From: Certhia americana
Taxonomy: Eukaryota > Chordata > Aves > Passeriformes > Certhiidae
Length of the DNA stretch: 64,000 bases
NCBI GenBank assembly: GCA_018697195.1
Contig: CM031858.1
Location: 87,511,277-87,575,276 of the forward strand
Reading direction: 5' to 3'
Shown here: piece after piece, positions 1-36,290 of the stretch
Layout of the letters: every line of letters starts with the position of its first letter
Numbering within the stretch: position 1 is the stretch's first letter
The notes under the pieces: generated by a model
What the model saw: the letters and a program-made list of their open reading frames with translations, nothing else
Told to the model about the DNA's origin: nothing
Databases searched by the model: none
Program-made: the position numbers and the translations under genes

Positions 1-2923
1 AATCCAGTAGTCTTACATATAGCACCTTAATCAGATTCACTGAATCCCACGTAATTGAAAATAACTGTCAGAGAGTTCCAAAAATGCTAGGCTCAATGAT
101 TGTGAGGGGTATCCAATAGGTGAAATCTCAGAGGAGGTGAGGCTGAATGCTTTACATGCTTTACCATGTAGCAAGTACTGGAAGGCCAATCTCCAAAAGA
201 CCAGGATGAAGACTCTCTGAGATGGTACATGACCAAGAAGATATCTTTCTCAGACACTCATCCTGAGGGTTCAAATATGCCTGGACTGCCATTAAGATGC
301 AGCTGCAGCACATGTAAATCCTGGATTACCTTTAATCTAGTTTTTAGTCATGTCAGCACTGACGATGTACTGCCAGCAGCCGCCTCAGCCATGCAAGCCC
401 ACCTTGTGTCTATTAACTCGGGCAGGTAGCCCAAGGAAGCCTGAGGAAAGCCAGGTTAGGCAAGCCTACAGGAACTGAAATTACATCTCTCAACACAGAC
501 TTAAGGGGATCCGAGTTATGTAAGTGGCACAGACGTATTACAGCAGAAAACTGAATTGGACTGAGTATCATACAAGTAAAGCAGATGGACAACATTCACT
601 TAAGGCTATATTTACTCTTTTTTCTTCTTTTAAAATGTACTTCCTTCCCCTACATTAACCCACAGCAGTTCCTTAGCAATCCCTCACCTTTTCACACTCA
701 TGTTTAATAATTCATGGGTGCATAAGCTACTTACTGCAGGGAAGCTGCACTGTTAAATGTCTGTGTGGTTGGACTTATCACCAATTCAGGTCCAGACGTC
801 ACTCTTACCCCAACCCTGCCCCACCTTCCTTTACACCCCTCCTGTAAACCATGGGCATGCACACAGAGACAAACATGTACTGACTAAACGCGCTCATTAG
901 CCAGAGGTCATGAAGATTTATATTTGGTTCCAAGCTTCTAATCTAAAGGTTAGTTAACAGTGGAAAGCTGAGGCTGCCACAACATCTGAGATTATGCAAA
1001 GGTAAAGGAAAGGCTCTTAAGCTACAGAAGGTCACACTTGTAAAACCAAACTGAAACGTTACTGATTTGTGATAGACTGTCCAAAAAAACAATCTTTAAT
1101 TGTCACAGTTTTGAAAGGAAAGGTTATCATCAAGGTTTTTATTTTGATTTAGCTCACTGTGGAAAGCTTTTTCATGACTGAGTTACATTCTATTAGAAAG
1201 CTCCTCAGTGATTTGCAAGTACTTCATCTTTCAATTTTTGGATGATGACACAAACCATATTACACTAAGCTGTAACAGAACTACAGTCCACACTTAAAAA
1301 TCCGAAATCCTACTATCTAGACAGGTTCTCCATGTTATGCACTATGATACATCCTCTGAATTAATATTTGCAGGTTTCATACTGCATAGCCTTCAGAGCA
1401 GTAGCTTTTCCTAGTATGTTTAATTTACTACACTACCCAAACAGTGAAACACCCCAGGCATCTACTTCATTTTTGATTACATCTACATAAAATTACCTAC
1501 ATGGTCTTTTATTTTTTTTCTGTAAACAGCTCTGCTATTTATGAGGACTTTCTTCCAACACATTCCTTAGACTTCTCTTTTCCCTTTAGTTAGTTAATAT
1601 TTGAAGATACCATCTCATTAATATCATCTGCAGAGAATAAGGGCAAGACTGGAACCAGAACACATCCCAAGGTTATGCTGAAAGAGTCAGATGAGTAGTT
1701 AAGATAGAAAAGGTAGAGAACAGTCTGCATGAGGTCTCACGTCTACCTACACCAGTATCCCTCCAAAAGCAGCAGAAAAATTTAGCAATTCCTTCTACAG
1801 ATTCCTGACATAGACAATGTTATTAAGAACAAATTATGACTGAATCTATTCTGTGTTTTGGACTATATAAACCATGAACAGGAATCAAAATGCCAAGGTT
1901 TATTGCTAGTAGTCATAATCAACCATCATTTCAAACTCTGCCATATCCATATGATTTTCAATTTTCTGCTGGATTATCAAAGGTTTATCTTTGTGGTCTC
2001 TGAATTACTTCCCTTCAAAAACAGGCAAAAAGGAGAAAGGCACAAAAGAAATCACCTTGCAACTGCAACCAGTGTTCGGTAGTACAAACGCCTTTCGTTT
2101 TTTGTCTCTGGTAGAGTGTGACACTTCTAGAAAATTTTTTTTAAAAAATCACCAAAACACTACACACAACCAAATGAACCCACTGGTTGCATATTTTTTT
2201 TCACTATTTTTTAGATTTTGATTATAATAGTATTATACATTTTATACTTGTATTTTTATAATATACTTTATATTTATATTATACTTCTGCACATTCATGC
2301 GTGGAAGTCAACACGGTATGTAGTATTATAGGACTTTCAGGATTCTTACTTATGAAATTGCAAAGTAAACCAACAGTTTTCAAAGATAACTCCAAGGAAC
2401 TAAAAAAAACACACTCTTAAGACACTAAATCCACAGGGTTTTGCCAAGTAATGTCAATTTTAAAACTAAAAACAAAATCCAGACATTTTAGCATTTATAG
2501 CTATTACAGTTAAATTGTTTTTGCAACCTATCAGTATTAAGGAAAAAAAAACATATCTACTCATATGAATTTTCAACGAAAATGACAAATAACAGAAAAA
2601 AAACAGTTGAGACTATACTTTCTCTTGTGGCTCACCAAACTCTGCCCTTCACCTGAACTTTGCTAACAAACCAGTATCTAATTAAAAAAAAAATCATGAC
2701 AGATTACAGTTGTACATATTTACTAACCACAAGTCACTCATGTAAGATAAACATTTCAAAGTTAGGAAATAAAACTGTAATTTTAAAACAGAAGTACAGT
2801 CAAGGGCAAAAAAAACTTTAAAAATGTCCCTCTTCATTGGCAATTATAACTGAATCATAAAAACACACCACATACTTGAAAAAGCCACACAATAGGGAAA
2901 AAAAATTTAGGTATAACAACTAC

Positions 2924-2950
2924 TTTTTTTTTTTTTTTTTTTTTTTTTTT
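2924..2950. repeat. 27-base T homopolymer
   Basis: An uninterrupted T run in TMEM245 intron 6. It may be the tail of an insertion on the minus strand, but no AATAAA precedes it there. Confidence 0.95.
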
Positions 2951-5651
2951 AACTAGCCTTTTTCTTCCCTTCAGACTTGTTAAGATTCAGCAGTTATGAG
3001 GCCATGCAAAACCTCATTTGGTATGTACTCACTCCTGGTACTGGTACATACTATGCATGTGTACACAGCCAAGTTTGGCACTTTAAAAGTAAAAGATTGA
3101 CAGTCCTCAGTGAAACCAGTCCATGCACTATTTGCAAGCACTTCTAGCTTCACAACAGTGCTTCACACCCTTGCCACTCCCCAGATAATTCAGTTAAATG
3201 ATGCTTTCTCTGAGCAGAGAACAGCTCTCCAGACTGGGAGAGAACTGGTTTTGTTAGGTGTACAAGTGGGAAACAGGTGGAGACAAACTATTCTTAAATA
3301 AATGTGCCCCTAAATCACTCTACCCCTTGAAAGGCTAATGCAATACTCTGCTATGCTAAACATTTAACTATGTGCATTCAGTGGAGTAGAAGAGATTGGA
3401 CAGAATTATATGACCTTCAGTAGCTTATATCAAGAGCTGGAAAAGAGGCATTTGAGAGAGAAATCTATATGAAGCAAGGCATGTTAAGGAGTGTTCATGC
3501 TGCAAAATAATAAAAAAAAAAATATAAAAAAAATCAAACTCCCCAGAACCACAGAATCCATTAGCTGGAATCACAATTTTTCTGTTTATTTACCTTCTTA
3601 TTAAGCCAGTGCCACAGCTTGTCAGTGGCAGGCGGAGATGGAAGAAAAGGGAAAAAAACACAACACAGTGGAAAATTATTGAAAAATGCAGTAATAGGGG
3701 AAAAAAAGCAATGAGAGGCAGGCAAAGTCATCCACAGAATGAAAATGAAATTGTTCTAGACACAAAGGTAAATTGCAATAGGAAGAAAAGATCATAACAA
3801 ATTCTAATGTAGGAACCTGGGTTTTACTACTAACATGCACTTTTGAAACAGAGGGGTATAACAAATATGAACAACTTTAATGGTATTAACAGAGCTATCA
3901 GCACAATCTGGGCAATTCCAGTTTAATTATACTGAGAGATACCATCAGATTTCAGAGCAGGACTTGACTCTGAGGAGGGTATTTCAGCAAAACACCAAAT
4001 TTTAACATGAGGTACTCATTTACGACATTAACACTCACATTCAGGCATTCAAATACTCCCATTCTATGCATTTCAAAACACTCCTATTATGTCAATTACT
4101 GTCGAACAGATTTCATATGGTTTTTGGGTACCACATTCATATTAAAGCATTCATATTCAATGGCACAATATCAAATACATAATGAAGTCTACATACACAC
4201 AATAGCAAATTGTAGATCATACAAATGTACAGATTCCACATGATTCTCCTTGCACTTCTTAATAGTCATTTTCTCCTTTTGCACTGAAGTTATTTTTCTT
4301 TACTGATGCTCATATACATGATAAAGTATACCTGTTTCAGGACCTAGTTTATGTAGGAATGTACTCTTAATTCTAACCATTATTAAGTAATTAATAGCAT
4401 AACCACAAGAGTGAAGAGCTTTAATGTTGTTATTTATCTATGTTAGAGATCAAGATCATGTAAATGAAATTTGTTTCTCCCTCAAAACAAGACCATTGAA
4501 TTCTTAGTAAATCTAGCATGTTCAACAGTTGCCAGAAATTACATTAGCTCCCAACAGAAACAAAAGGTAAGAATATTTCAAATTTATAAGAATCTCATAA
4601 TGTTGATTAAGTTAGAAGCAGATTTACAAAGAAACATGAACATTAGGAAATATGAAAATAAAATATAACACAAAGCACCCATGTTTACTAGCTTTTACTA
4701 CTTGTTGAAGGAGTCATAGTCAGAAAAATCAATTATAAAACTTCAGAAGCTCAAACTCACACTGTAGAATTTGTTTCTACTTTACCTCTTCATCTATGGA
4801 ATAATTTATCTGTGAAAAAGGGCAAGTTGTTTTCTGATTCAATTACATACTTTTAACTTTACTTCTGTGCTTTAAAACCTACGTACTATGTACATGTACT
4901 ATCTGTATATGAGGTTCTTTTTGGAAAAAACGTAGATCTCATGGCTGTATTGCTCCACTTTGCAATTCCATACAAAATACAACAAAAGAGCCCTAAGATT
5001 TTAGCAGAATGTGAAAGTAAGTCCTTGGTATTTTTCTATAATTTCAGCCTCTAGGAATTGGATGATAAATTTAGTAATTAGGAAATAACATTATATGTCC
5101 AACGTAACAATATTTTTTATTAATGTTTAAGACAATACCTGGGAGGCCCTACCTGCCTACTAGCTTACCAATACTGATGTTTAAGTAGTTCTACAAAGGT
5201 AATCAACCTACATTTGAAAATAGGCTACAGCTTAATTCTAATCTTCAAGTCATACAAAATTAATAAGTCTATAGCCACCTTTCCACTATTTTATTGGAAA
5301 ACTATTCATCTAAGATCTTACATGTGTATGAAAGTATTTTCTATAATAATATAAGTACTGGCAGAGATTCTGCTTGTTTTCTATGCTTGATTACGTGCTG
5401 AACTTGCTTCCTGAAGAAATAGAGGTTGACTTTATCCAAAATTCAAACCTAAACAATCCACAAATAAAATTCTAGTGCACTATAGCTAGAAGAAGCATAT
5501 AACAACTACATGATTCACTCAACTACATCAGAAAAGCATGCATGTAAAATATAAGTCCAACAAATAAAAGTCTAGTGCCTGCAGCTGAGCCACTGCCAAT
5601 GCTGCTAAAACTGCATCATCATACTGTAAGACAACAGTCTTCTTTAAAATT

Positions 5652-5669
5652 AAAAAAAAAAAAAAAAAA
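5652..5669. repeat. 18-base A homopolymer
   Basis: An A run in TMEM245 intron 6. No gene or polyadenylation signal can be assigned to it. Confidence 0.9.
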
Positions 5670-8410
5670 GTAAAGCAAATTATTAATTCTCTACTGTTGA
5701 TAAGAATACACGATACCCTATCTATTAAGTTTAGGATGGTTTGGTGGCTGACAACAGAAACCTCCCTACTCTCTCCTCCAGAAAGTCTCTCACATCTCAA
5801 CCATTGTCTGTTGACTCCCCATGAGGCAAATGCTCAGCCACAGACTAAGAATACAGTAACAACTTTTTCTTAGTCCATATTTAAAGGAGACACATTCAGA
5901 CAGAGCCTGACCTACTCCTTATAAAAACAATAACATACCATGTCCTTTGTTTTCTTTTGACCAGAGTTTCTCTTCATTTCAAGCTTCTCTACTCTTCTAG
6001 GATAACCCGGGGTAAATGAGAATTGTGAAAGAAGAGAAGCAGTTCTTTTCTTGATGGTTTTGTTTAAAAAAACAGATCTAATCAGTAAAGCTCAGATTTG
6101 CATGTGTGAGTAGTACTCACCCATTTCTCACAATGGGTTATTTTCCAGACCATCTAAACTAGCCTCCTAAAATTTGTATGGGAAAAAGACACGTCACTCT
6201 AAGATATATTCCTTATTCTCACTACAAATTTCACTAAAATCTGGAACTATATCCTAACTGGGCATACCATGTTTGCCAGCCCAAGTAGTACTACAAAGCA
6301 TTTGTGTGAAACAGACCTTGTCAATGGCTTGTTGTACTTTGCTATGAGCCTCAATCTATCCTGATGCTAAGATTCAGTTTCCGATCAACTTAGCATACCA
6401 ACAAAAAAACCAAACTAAACAAGAAAAAACCCTAAGCAGATCCAGCTTCCATGAAAATAAATTAAAAACAAAATATTAAAAATTAAACTTCTAATGAAAT
6501 GATCCCTTCGTCTTGGTTTCTCAAACACACTCATGAAAGGCAAGCTGTAACAATTTACATCCCAAATTTCTATTTTGTATTTGTGTATTTTTTTACTTCT
6601 CTTCAACAGTGCCTATCTGTACCCAAAACATTTGGTAATCCAACTTAAAAAATCTTGCAAGGATGTAATTTTCATTCATCTTGTTCCCTGTCTCTACAAA
6701 AAATGTAGCTGCCAATAGTCTATATGGCATTGCTTCCCAAATTCTGAGATACTATGTATCCACCATCCTACAATAGACAGATTTAAGCACAGCCAGTAGA
6801 ATTTAAAAGATATGGAAGTATTAGTGTGATAAGCATTGTAGGACTACATAAAATCCCAGCCACCCATAAATGCTGGCTGAAACAGAATTAGAATAGGCAC
6901 AAATGAGGACAACAGAATCATGCAGATTATCAAGTGCCCTTCTTGTAACATCTGGGAAAGCTTAAAGTGCTTCAATACACAGAGCACAGGCTCAGGAGGA
7001 ATACAGCTGAATAACTAAAAAATGGAAGGGTGAAGGGAGATGGGGAAATGAGTTGGCTAACACTGTTATTTTGCTTAGATAAAAACAACATGTAAATAAA
7101 CTGACCTTAAGTACTTTTAAGCTGAAGAGCGAGAAGTTCTGCGGCACATTAAAGCCCTACCTTCTTTAAGGAGAAAAGACTTGCTAGAATTAGGAAGGAT
7201 ACTGTAGCATACAGTTATGCAAGGATACAAAATTTGACAACTCAAGAAACAACAACACATTCAATGTAGTGTCTAGAGTCTTACTTACAGAACAAAATCT
7301 TTTTATGACAAGCTTTGGATAATGCAAGCTTTTATCCCCACGTCAGTAATTTTCACTACCTTTGGAAGACTGCTTTATTGTGCTTATAACTGTATTTTGA
7401 AAGATTTTTCCTCTTTCAAATTCTTCTTCAATGAACCCTGTGAAAGGATTACTTTTTTCCTAAAGCCATTTTAATGCTTTTGTTGACTTTTTATCATCTA
7501 TTCACCCATTAGATCCAGGCTTAAGATCCTCCCTCTCCTGTAGGAATTCAGAGCTATAAACTGCAAGACCAATCTGCCAAGGTACAGATGCTCTGACAAA
7601 TGTACTTACAGCGTTCAGCTCTTCAGTTATAGAAGTCCTAAAGTAATGGCTTTTTCCAGAGCAGCGAATACTTCAACAACACAGTTACAGAAAGCACATT
7701 CTTACACAGTATTACAAACAAAATCATCTATCCATTTATGTGAAAACTTACAATCCTTAATGAAAGAAACTTTGTATTTTGAGCTTTCCAACTATACAAT
7801 TTGCAATGCAAATGTAGGCATATTTTCCATGGGGAAGATGGGAGTGGAACACAGAAGCCTTATTGTATGGCATTTTCCAAATACTTTATCTCACATATTT
7901 CTTCACCTACAGAGGGAAGACTCATTTCTGCTACTGTGTGCAACAACTTTCCTTCCACACAGTACAGACAGGTATGTCTAAACTAACTTCAGCCCTACTT
8001 AACAAACACAATGGTCTACTTTTCAATTAAATTTTCACATAAGAAGTAGGAACATCTTATCCTTCAGACTAAAGCTCATTAGGTTTAAATTCAAAATCTT
8101 TGTAACCAGGTAAGGTGATTAAACCATGAGAACTTTGCCTTATTCAGATAAGGAATCTTATAAAGCTGATTCAACATACAACTTCTGTCAAGGCTGGCAT
8201 GCAACAACTTAACAAATTTAAATGTGCACTTAAATGTGAATAGTGATAGAAGAGACATATTTTAAAATACACCATACAACAGATACAGTTTTACATGAAA
8301 GACATATCCATTAGTGACAGACATTTATTTTAGAATTAAAGTATCTCAGAATTCGGTAAACAGAGAATAAAACAAACTTTCAAGTTGCTTAAGGAAGTAA
8401 GTAGAAATAC

Positions 8411-30188
<21,778 letters not shown>

Positions 30189-30820
30189 CTAGCTACTTGC
30201 GGTGCTGCCTCATCCCCTTCTCAAAAGTACAGCCCCGTCCCGCTTCTCTGAACACTCTCCTCTCTCTACTGCTGCTCTAGTCTCGGGGAGCAGAGCAAAT
30301 TCGGAGATTTGGAGTGTCATTGTGTGGTGGAGAGCAAGACTTGTTAGACCAGCTGGAGGATTTTGTCTTGCCTGAACATGTTCTGGCAACAAATTAACAA
30401 GGAAGCATCTAATCTTTTACTGGCAATCAGGCCCACTGAAGTAGCTGTGCTGTGGTAGTTTTTTAGACATGATGTTTATGACACTGCATAGCATCAAATG
30501 CTATTTGCAAATAATCTATAGAGGAGCTAATTTCCTGCAGCTGGCATACATCAAACGCCTGACTCCAGGCATGAGGGCAACTGCTAACATTTTATAGGTG
30601 GTCTAAATGCACCTGTAATAAATACACTTGGTCTAAAATCCGTGGCATTTGAACTCAGTGCTGGCACTGTGCTACTCAAACAGTTTTCCTTCCATGGCTT
30701 AAGGCAACCCTTCAGAAGGTACTAAAGCTATTGGCAATGCTGCCATAAAAACCTCACAGAGATCATCTTTCTTTTCAAGGAGATCAAGCATATCCTCTAA
30801 ATCACAATAAAGAGATCACA

Positions 30821-30885
30821 TACCACTATATATATAAATATATATGATATATATACTTTTTATATATGAATATATAAAAAGTGCA
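30821..30885. repeat. AT-rich repeat with perfect hairpin
   Basis: This AT/TA-alternating sequence contains a perfect 12-bp inverted repeat (ACTTTTTATATA at 30855-30866 and its complement at 30871-30882) around a 4-base loop. It lies about 1 kb upstream of the TMEM245 ATG. Confidence 0.85.
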
Positions 30886-33800
30886 CAGATATTAAAAAAA
30901 AGGAAAAATAAAATTCCTGTATTTTTCAGAATTTACATGCAATTTTAACTTTACGTAACTTCATGTTAGATTGGAGTCCATAAGGACATTAGTGGAACAT
31001 GTCTTGCATGATGGAGATGTTAAAAAGCTGAAATTATCCTGAGCACAACTGTCTTTAACTTGTAAAGTGGAAATAGACCTGTTCATACCTAGCTTTTAAA
31101 TGCAGAGCAGTACCAAGACAATTGCTAGATGAGACCTATCCCTATCATAATACCAAGAGGGAAAGGTAGAGGTTTTTCCATATACTTCCAGTAACTGTGT
31201 TGCATCCTGAAGCTGTAGGTGAAAGCTAGTTTTTGAGGTTTGGCACTGCAGTTCTGACTTGTCCCTGCAAAGCCTTTCCTGCCAGTTGCACTGAAGTACA
31301 CACTTGTAAAGGGTCCTCTGATCTCCTGCAGTTCCTTATTTTCCCTTTGCTGAATAGATCACATGTAGGTTCAACAAAGTGCTTTAATTTTACGCCATGA
31401 AAACACTTACAAACCTACAGGCACTTCGTTTGATCCTGATGGTGATGAGGCATTACAAGCAGTTGTCCATACGAGAAGTTTTTATCAAACCATAAACTGA
31501 TACTGTCACTCACAGCTCTTTGATCAGATAGATCTGCCTCCTGGCAGGGTTCTGAAATAGCTAATAAGAATGCATCGTAACCTGAACTTTTCAGTTCAGA
31601 AGCCAAACTCTAATTGCTCATTACAATACATTTATTGCATTAAAGTTCAATTAGTAAATGTCAATTAAGATTTACACAAGGGGGAAAGCAGAGAGTCCTA
31701 ATCTGTTAGCTCAACAGAGATGCCAGCAAATCAAATCTTCACAGGCACGTCCTTATTCCTTTGATTTTTCTTAAAAGACTCAATCAGCCATGTTCTGCAG
31801 GAATAGAAATTAATACCACCTCCTTGACTTAAGCGAAGCTATAAATACTGATTTACACAAGCCAAGGATCTGGTCCCTACTGTTTAAGACCCTTTCTTTC
31901 CAATTATATTTTTCACTATCCATTATAAACAACTAAACATGTTAGAAAGGGGGGAAAAGCCCAACAATGCCATAAAATAAAGCTTTCTAATTCATGTATC
32001 ACCACAACAGGTTCACTTAAGAACAGGGACATAACCCATAAACATCATAAAACAATCTCTGAATCTCTTTGACAGCTGAGGGAGGATGTGTGATCTTCAC
32101 AGGACACACCCCAGCCTCTAAAGCTTAATTCCACAACAGATTTCAAATGGCACCTTAACAGCTGGTTTTGTCTAAGATTTGAAATGGTAAGAGATCTTAG
32201 AGTAAATGTCCATATAGGTATAACTTGCACTGATACATTTGATTTAGGTATTTTTATGTGCAGCCAACATAGACCAAAGTTCCAAGCTCTCTTACACGTG
32301 ATAACAAAATACTGGGCACAGAGGAAGCCACAAAGCAGACAAGGTAGACAATGCCAGCCACTGCAAGTTAATAATTATTTACAACCAAAATAACCACACA
32401 GAGCTATGAAACAAGTCAGGAACGAAGCCACAAGGTGTCAGCACTGGCCTGTGTATTTAGAAAATAACTATCCCTGCATGAGAGACTATTTATTTTAACC
32501 TGTGTTACTGAACATTTGCGAACATTCAGTTGAGGTTAATCTCAGTTCATAAATTCACCTCAGTTTAATGACATCTTCCAAGTCATGCTATCTTCAGAGC
32601 AATGAAAAATACTCATTGTAAACTGTTATAGTTTCACCAGTACAAGAAGCAAAGAAAAAGAAATGTTAATGATTTAAGATATAAACTTTACATCTTTAGG
32701 TCATCTGCATGTATCTTCACATTTTGGGCAAACAAAAGAATTATTCTTTTATGCAGCTCAACTGCTAAGATGAGAAGGCTCCAAATTAAATGTCACTTAC
32801 AAAACATTGCTGAAACTAAAATGAAAACCAATCCTTGGGAACACCATGTCTAATTGCACCCAGTGATTATAGCCTGACTTTACTGCAGAAACAACTTTGT
32901 TGAACATCTCAGTTAAAGTGTACAAAATTATCAGCAGAGCAACACTTGAATGATTCACACAGAAGACTGTGAATCTTGCTCAGTTAACAAGGGGAACAAA
33001 ATGCATGGTTGGAAGGCAGAGCAGTCAATAGCACCAACACAAAAATGTTCAGTCACTGGAAAAAACATGCAAAACAGCACCAGTAGACCTGTGGACGGAC
33101 AAAACCCAGAGCACTATCTTGCAGGGTTATCCCACATACCTGTGTTCACAGAACAAGAGCAGGTTATACAGAGATCTGAGTAACAGAAGAATGTTTGGAT
33201 TCATCGGGTTTGTGACAAATTCCTCACCAATCCATCAGCAGTCATGTAATTAGAAGACAAACAGAATATAATTTAAATATATTTAAATCTGTCTGGTATA
33301 TTTAATGACTTTGCTGATCATGATGGCTTGGACAATGCTTAAGTAGCTGACATGCACAAGATCCATCCTTTCTTGCAGCCTGCAGCTACAGGCTTGCAAT
33401 AATACTACAAACACAACAAACAGACTACACAGTATAAAAGCAATACATTTCTTGTTGCCCTGAGCCAACTCTACTTCCCAGTCCACCAGTAAGGAGCTAA
33501 AATTCCTGCTCAAACCTGAGAGATCTCAGAAATTGAAGCATTCCTGTTTGAAAAACTTCTACAGCTGCTTTTGCTTTCTGAGTATCATGGCACTTCCTTC
33601 TCTCTGTTGCCATTTTCTACTAGAGTTCCATTTTCTTCTTTTCTGCAAAAACCTGTTCTGGCTGCTTCAGAAGCCATTCTGGCCAAGGAACAGGGCAGTG
33701 ATGACAGCAGATGAAGAACACCCAAAGTTGTAATATTGCAACTTGATCATATTTGTATCTAATAGGTTACAAAAGCACAGCACAGAGGTCACCACAGGAA

Positions 33801-34116
33801 CCTCTAAATTCTTCATACTTAGAGCAGTTGATCATGTGGTTAATACTTTGCTAGAATAGAGATGATCACATTGACTTACAGTTGCATTGTGATTCACACA
33901 GTGAAAAAACAAGAGGTGGTCTTTCCACATCTGTTAATTCGCTAATGTGACCAGCCTCACTGACTTAAATGGAATTAGTCAGGCTAATAAATTCAAGACC
34001 ATGGCACAGGAATGAATTATTAGCATAGGCAGCAGCAGAGACTTGTTTAACCTCATGGAGACTTTTTTCCCCCTTTATAAATGCCATACCACACATTTTC
34101 TTAAACTAAAAAGGCA

Positions 34117-34122
34117 TTTATT
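34117..34122 (-). promoter_or_regulatory. Candidate distal polyadenylation signal
   Basis: The minus strand reads TTGCAATAAATGCC, followed about 30 bases later by a GT-rich stretch (AATGTGTGG), the usual arrangement of a cleavage site. If it serves FRRS1L, the 3' UTR would be about 7.6 kb, plausible for a neuronal gene but unproven. Confidence 0.25.
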
Positions 34123-36088
34123 GCAACAGTTTTATAAATATCATTGTCTGTCACTGTCAAATACCTAACAAGGCTCACTTGAACACCAACATTTAGTATA
34201 AAACAGATGTTACAAAGCAATACTTTAGGGCATGCACGGATTGTAAATTAGTCCCGTAGGTCTGTAATTTCATTATCTATTCACTCAGTGTTATTTTTGC
34301 TGAAAAGACTAGAGCACAAATACAAAAAAGTTTGGCAAATTCTTCTGGACTACAAAACCTCCATTCTGCACTCCTATCCAACCAAATGCTTGGTGACTTT
34401 GCATGGCTGCTGAGTATTGGCATACAGAATGAAGCCTGGCATAGAGAATGCAAAATACCACTTAACACTATAGTTACAAGTTTCTTATTTGTACATTTTA
34501 TCTGTATATTAGTCTTGACAACGCTGAACAAAGTCAAAAGGTAGAGATGACATTTCAGGTTCCACCATCACGTTTCATGTAATAAGAAGCAAGCGGCAAG
34601 AGTTCACACAGTTATGACAGCCTGCTTATTTGCAAAGAGGTTAAAGCAAACCAGACCTCAGAATATATAAATCAGAAATACCAAGACATACTAGGTATTA
34701 GACATACTATAACCTAAACAGAACTCAAAATGCTAATAAAATATATCTGTCTAAATAAAGGCTAGGGACATCAAACACAAATGTCAAGGTCCCACTGTTT
34801 CATTTTTCTCATGAGTTAATAGGTTTGGAATTTCATCTTTGTATCTATTTGTCAAGACTTGAATGATAATACCAGCTTTAAAAAATTCTATTGTGGTAGT
34901 TTTTTATATTTCAATATTTATCATTCATTTCATAACACCAAAGGTAAAAAACTTAAAAGAACCCATTGCTTTCTATGTGAGCAGTCATGTATTTCAGAAG
35001 CAGACATCTTGTTCCCAGAATTAAATAAAAAGATTTTTTTTTTCCTCCTAGGTTATTTGTGTTTTTCCTTTCCTATTACCCTAATATGACAACATTCTTT
35101 TGACTTATTGAACTTAAGCTTTTTTCAGTTTGTTTTGGGGAAAAAAAGTGAAAATAACACTGTAGTAAGTCTAAGACTGTGAGGCTAATTTTTGTGCTGA
35201 AGGAAGTGAAAGAAGGTATAAGAACTGGAAACATAATCCGCACATACTTAATACTCAGTTTTGTATTTTTTTTCCCTTGACCAATCTGTCTCCCCAAAAT
35301 CAGCTAGGAGTCAGAGAACATGTAAGATTCTGTGCTTTGTTTTCGTCTTCAGAGCAGAATTTGGCCTTTTGTTTTTAGACTCTCTTATATAATTCTCAGA
35401 CTTTACATGCACACACAAATACCTTCAGCAAAAACACACTGCCTAAACATTAATTCTGTGAAGAATAGTTTTCATTATCTAAACATTTTATTATCTAAAC
35501 TATCTGTAGATCACTGTTGTGAAAAATCAGCAGGAATATTTTTAGTCCTTGGAACAGAACCTAAGTGAATTTTTCATTTTAGTCTTCTACCAATACCACC
35601 ATAGGAAATTGAACTGAATGACATCAAAACTAAGAGAGAAATATGAAGTTAAATCACGAGTTACCATAAAATGTTCACTTCCCTGAGTAAGCATTGGAGC
35701 CATAACAGATTTGCAACTGTTCAGCACTTTTGAATATTCCAATTATTTCTTCAAAAATGCAAATATGAATTTAAGAATCATTTGGAAACACCTCAGAAAA
35801 AAAGTACTAGTAATTCTGTAGTGCTTTAGTCTATAAAGAATATAACACCTTTACAGAAAATGTCTTAACAATGCCACATACAAGGTCATCTTGTAAAGGC
35901 CTTCCTAATTAGCCTCTAAATGCAGATCAGAACAAGCCTATGTGGAGCAGCAGCTGTTCTAAGACACAGGATGTGAAGTCCTTCACTTATTCCAACCTTA
36001 TACTGGTTTGGAAGAACATTCCTACTTAACTAAGAAACACAGAAAAAAGGGCGAAAGCAACAGTTGTGAATGACTATGGAACCATGTC

Positions 36089-36290
36089 AGGGGAAGTTCA
36101 GATGGGACCTTAGGAAAAAAGTTCTTCTTTAAGAAGGTGCCCAGTCACTGGAACAGGCTCTGCAGGGAAGTTCAAGGAGCATCTATCCGAATGATGCTCT
36201 GAGTCATATGGGTTAATTTTAGGCAGTCCTGTGAAGAGCATGGTGTTTGTTGGGCTCTAAGATCCTTATGGATCCCTTCCAAACTGAGAT
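36089..36290 (+). repeat. CR1 LINE remnant
   Basis: A diverged CR1 3' region is recognisable from GGAAGTTCAGATGGGACCTT, AAAAAGTTCTTC, the 'CACTGGAACAGGCTCTGCAG' stretch and GATCCCTTCCAAACTGAGAT. It is plus-oriented, lacks the terminal repeat unit and is 5' truncated. Confidence 0.75.

Larger units (their letters stand above)
1..8410 (-). other. TMEM245: TMEM245 intron 6, partial
   Basis: This AT-rich stretch has no recognisable exon. The next TMEM245 exon, expected to encode LWHWLNKK and then a long hydrophobic helix, was looked for on the minus strand and not found. It holds homopolymer runs of 27 T at 2924-2950 and 18 A at 5652-5669. Short open frames here are in unrelated phases and lack splice-compatible, protein-like sequence. 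Confidence 0.8.

Noticed and set aside
5528..5800. Minus-strand frame with QYDDAVLAALAVAQLQALDF after an acceptor-like CTTACAG
   Set aside because: It looks protein-like for about 30 residues and has an acceptor, but it does not match TMEM245, lacks a matching donor and is interrupted upstream by a poly(A) tract.
1..8410. TMEM245 exon 7 and the intronic microRNA mir-32
   Set aside because: I looked for the exon expected to encode LWHWLNKK and for the mir-32 mature sequence (in a later TMEM245 intron in human). Neither was seen, so both probably lie beyond the left edge.
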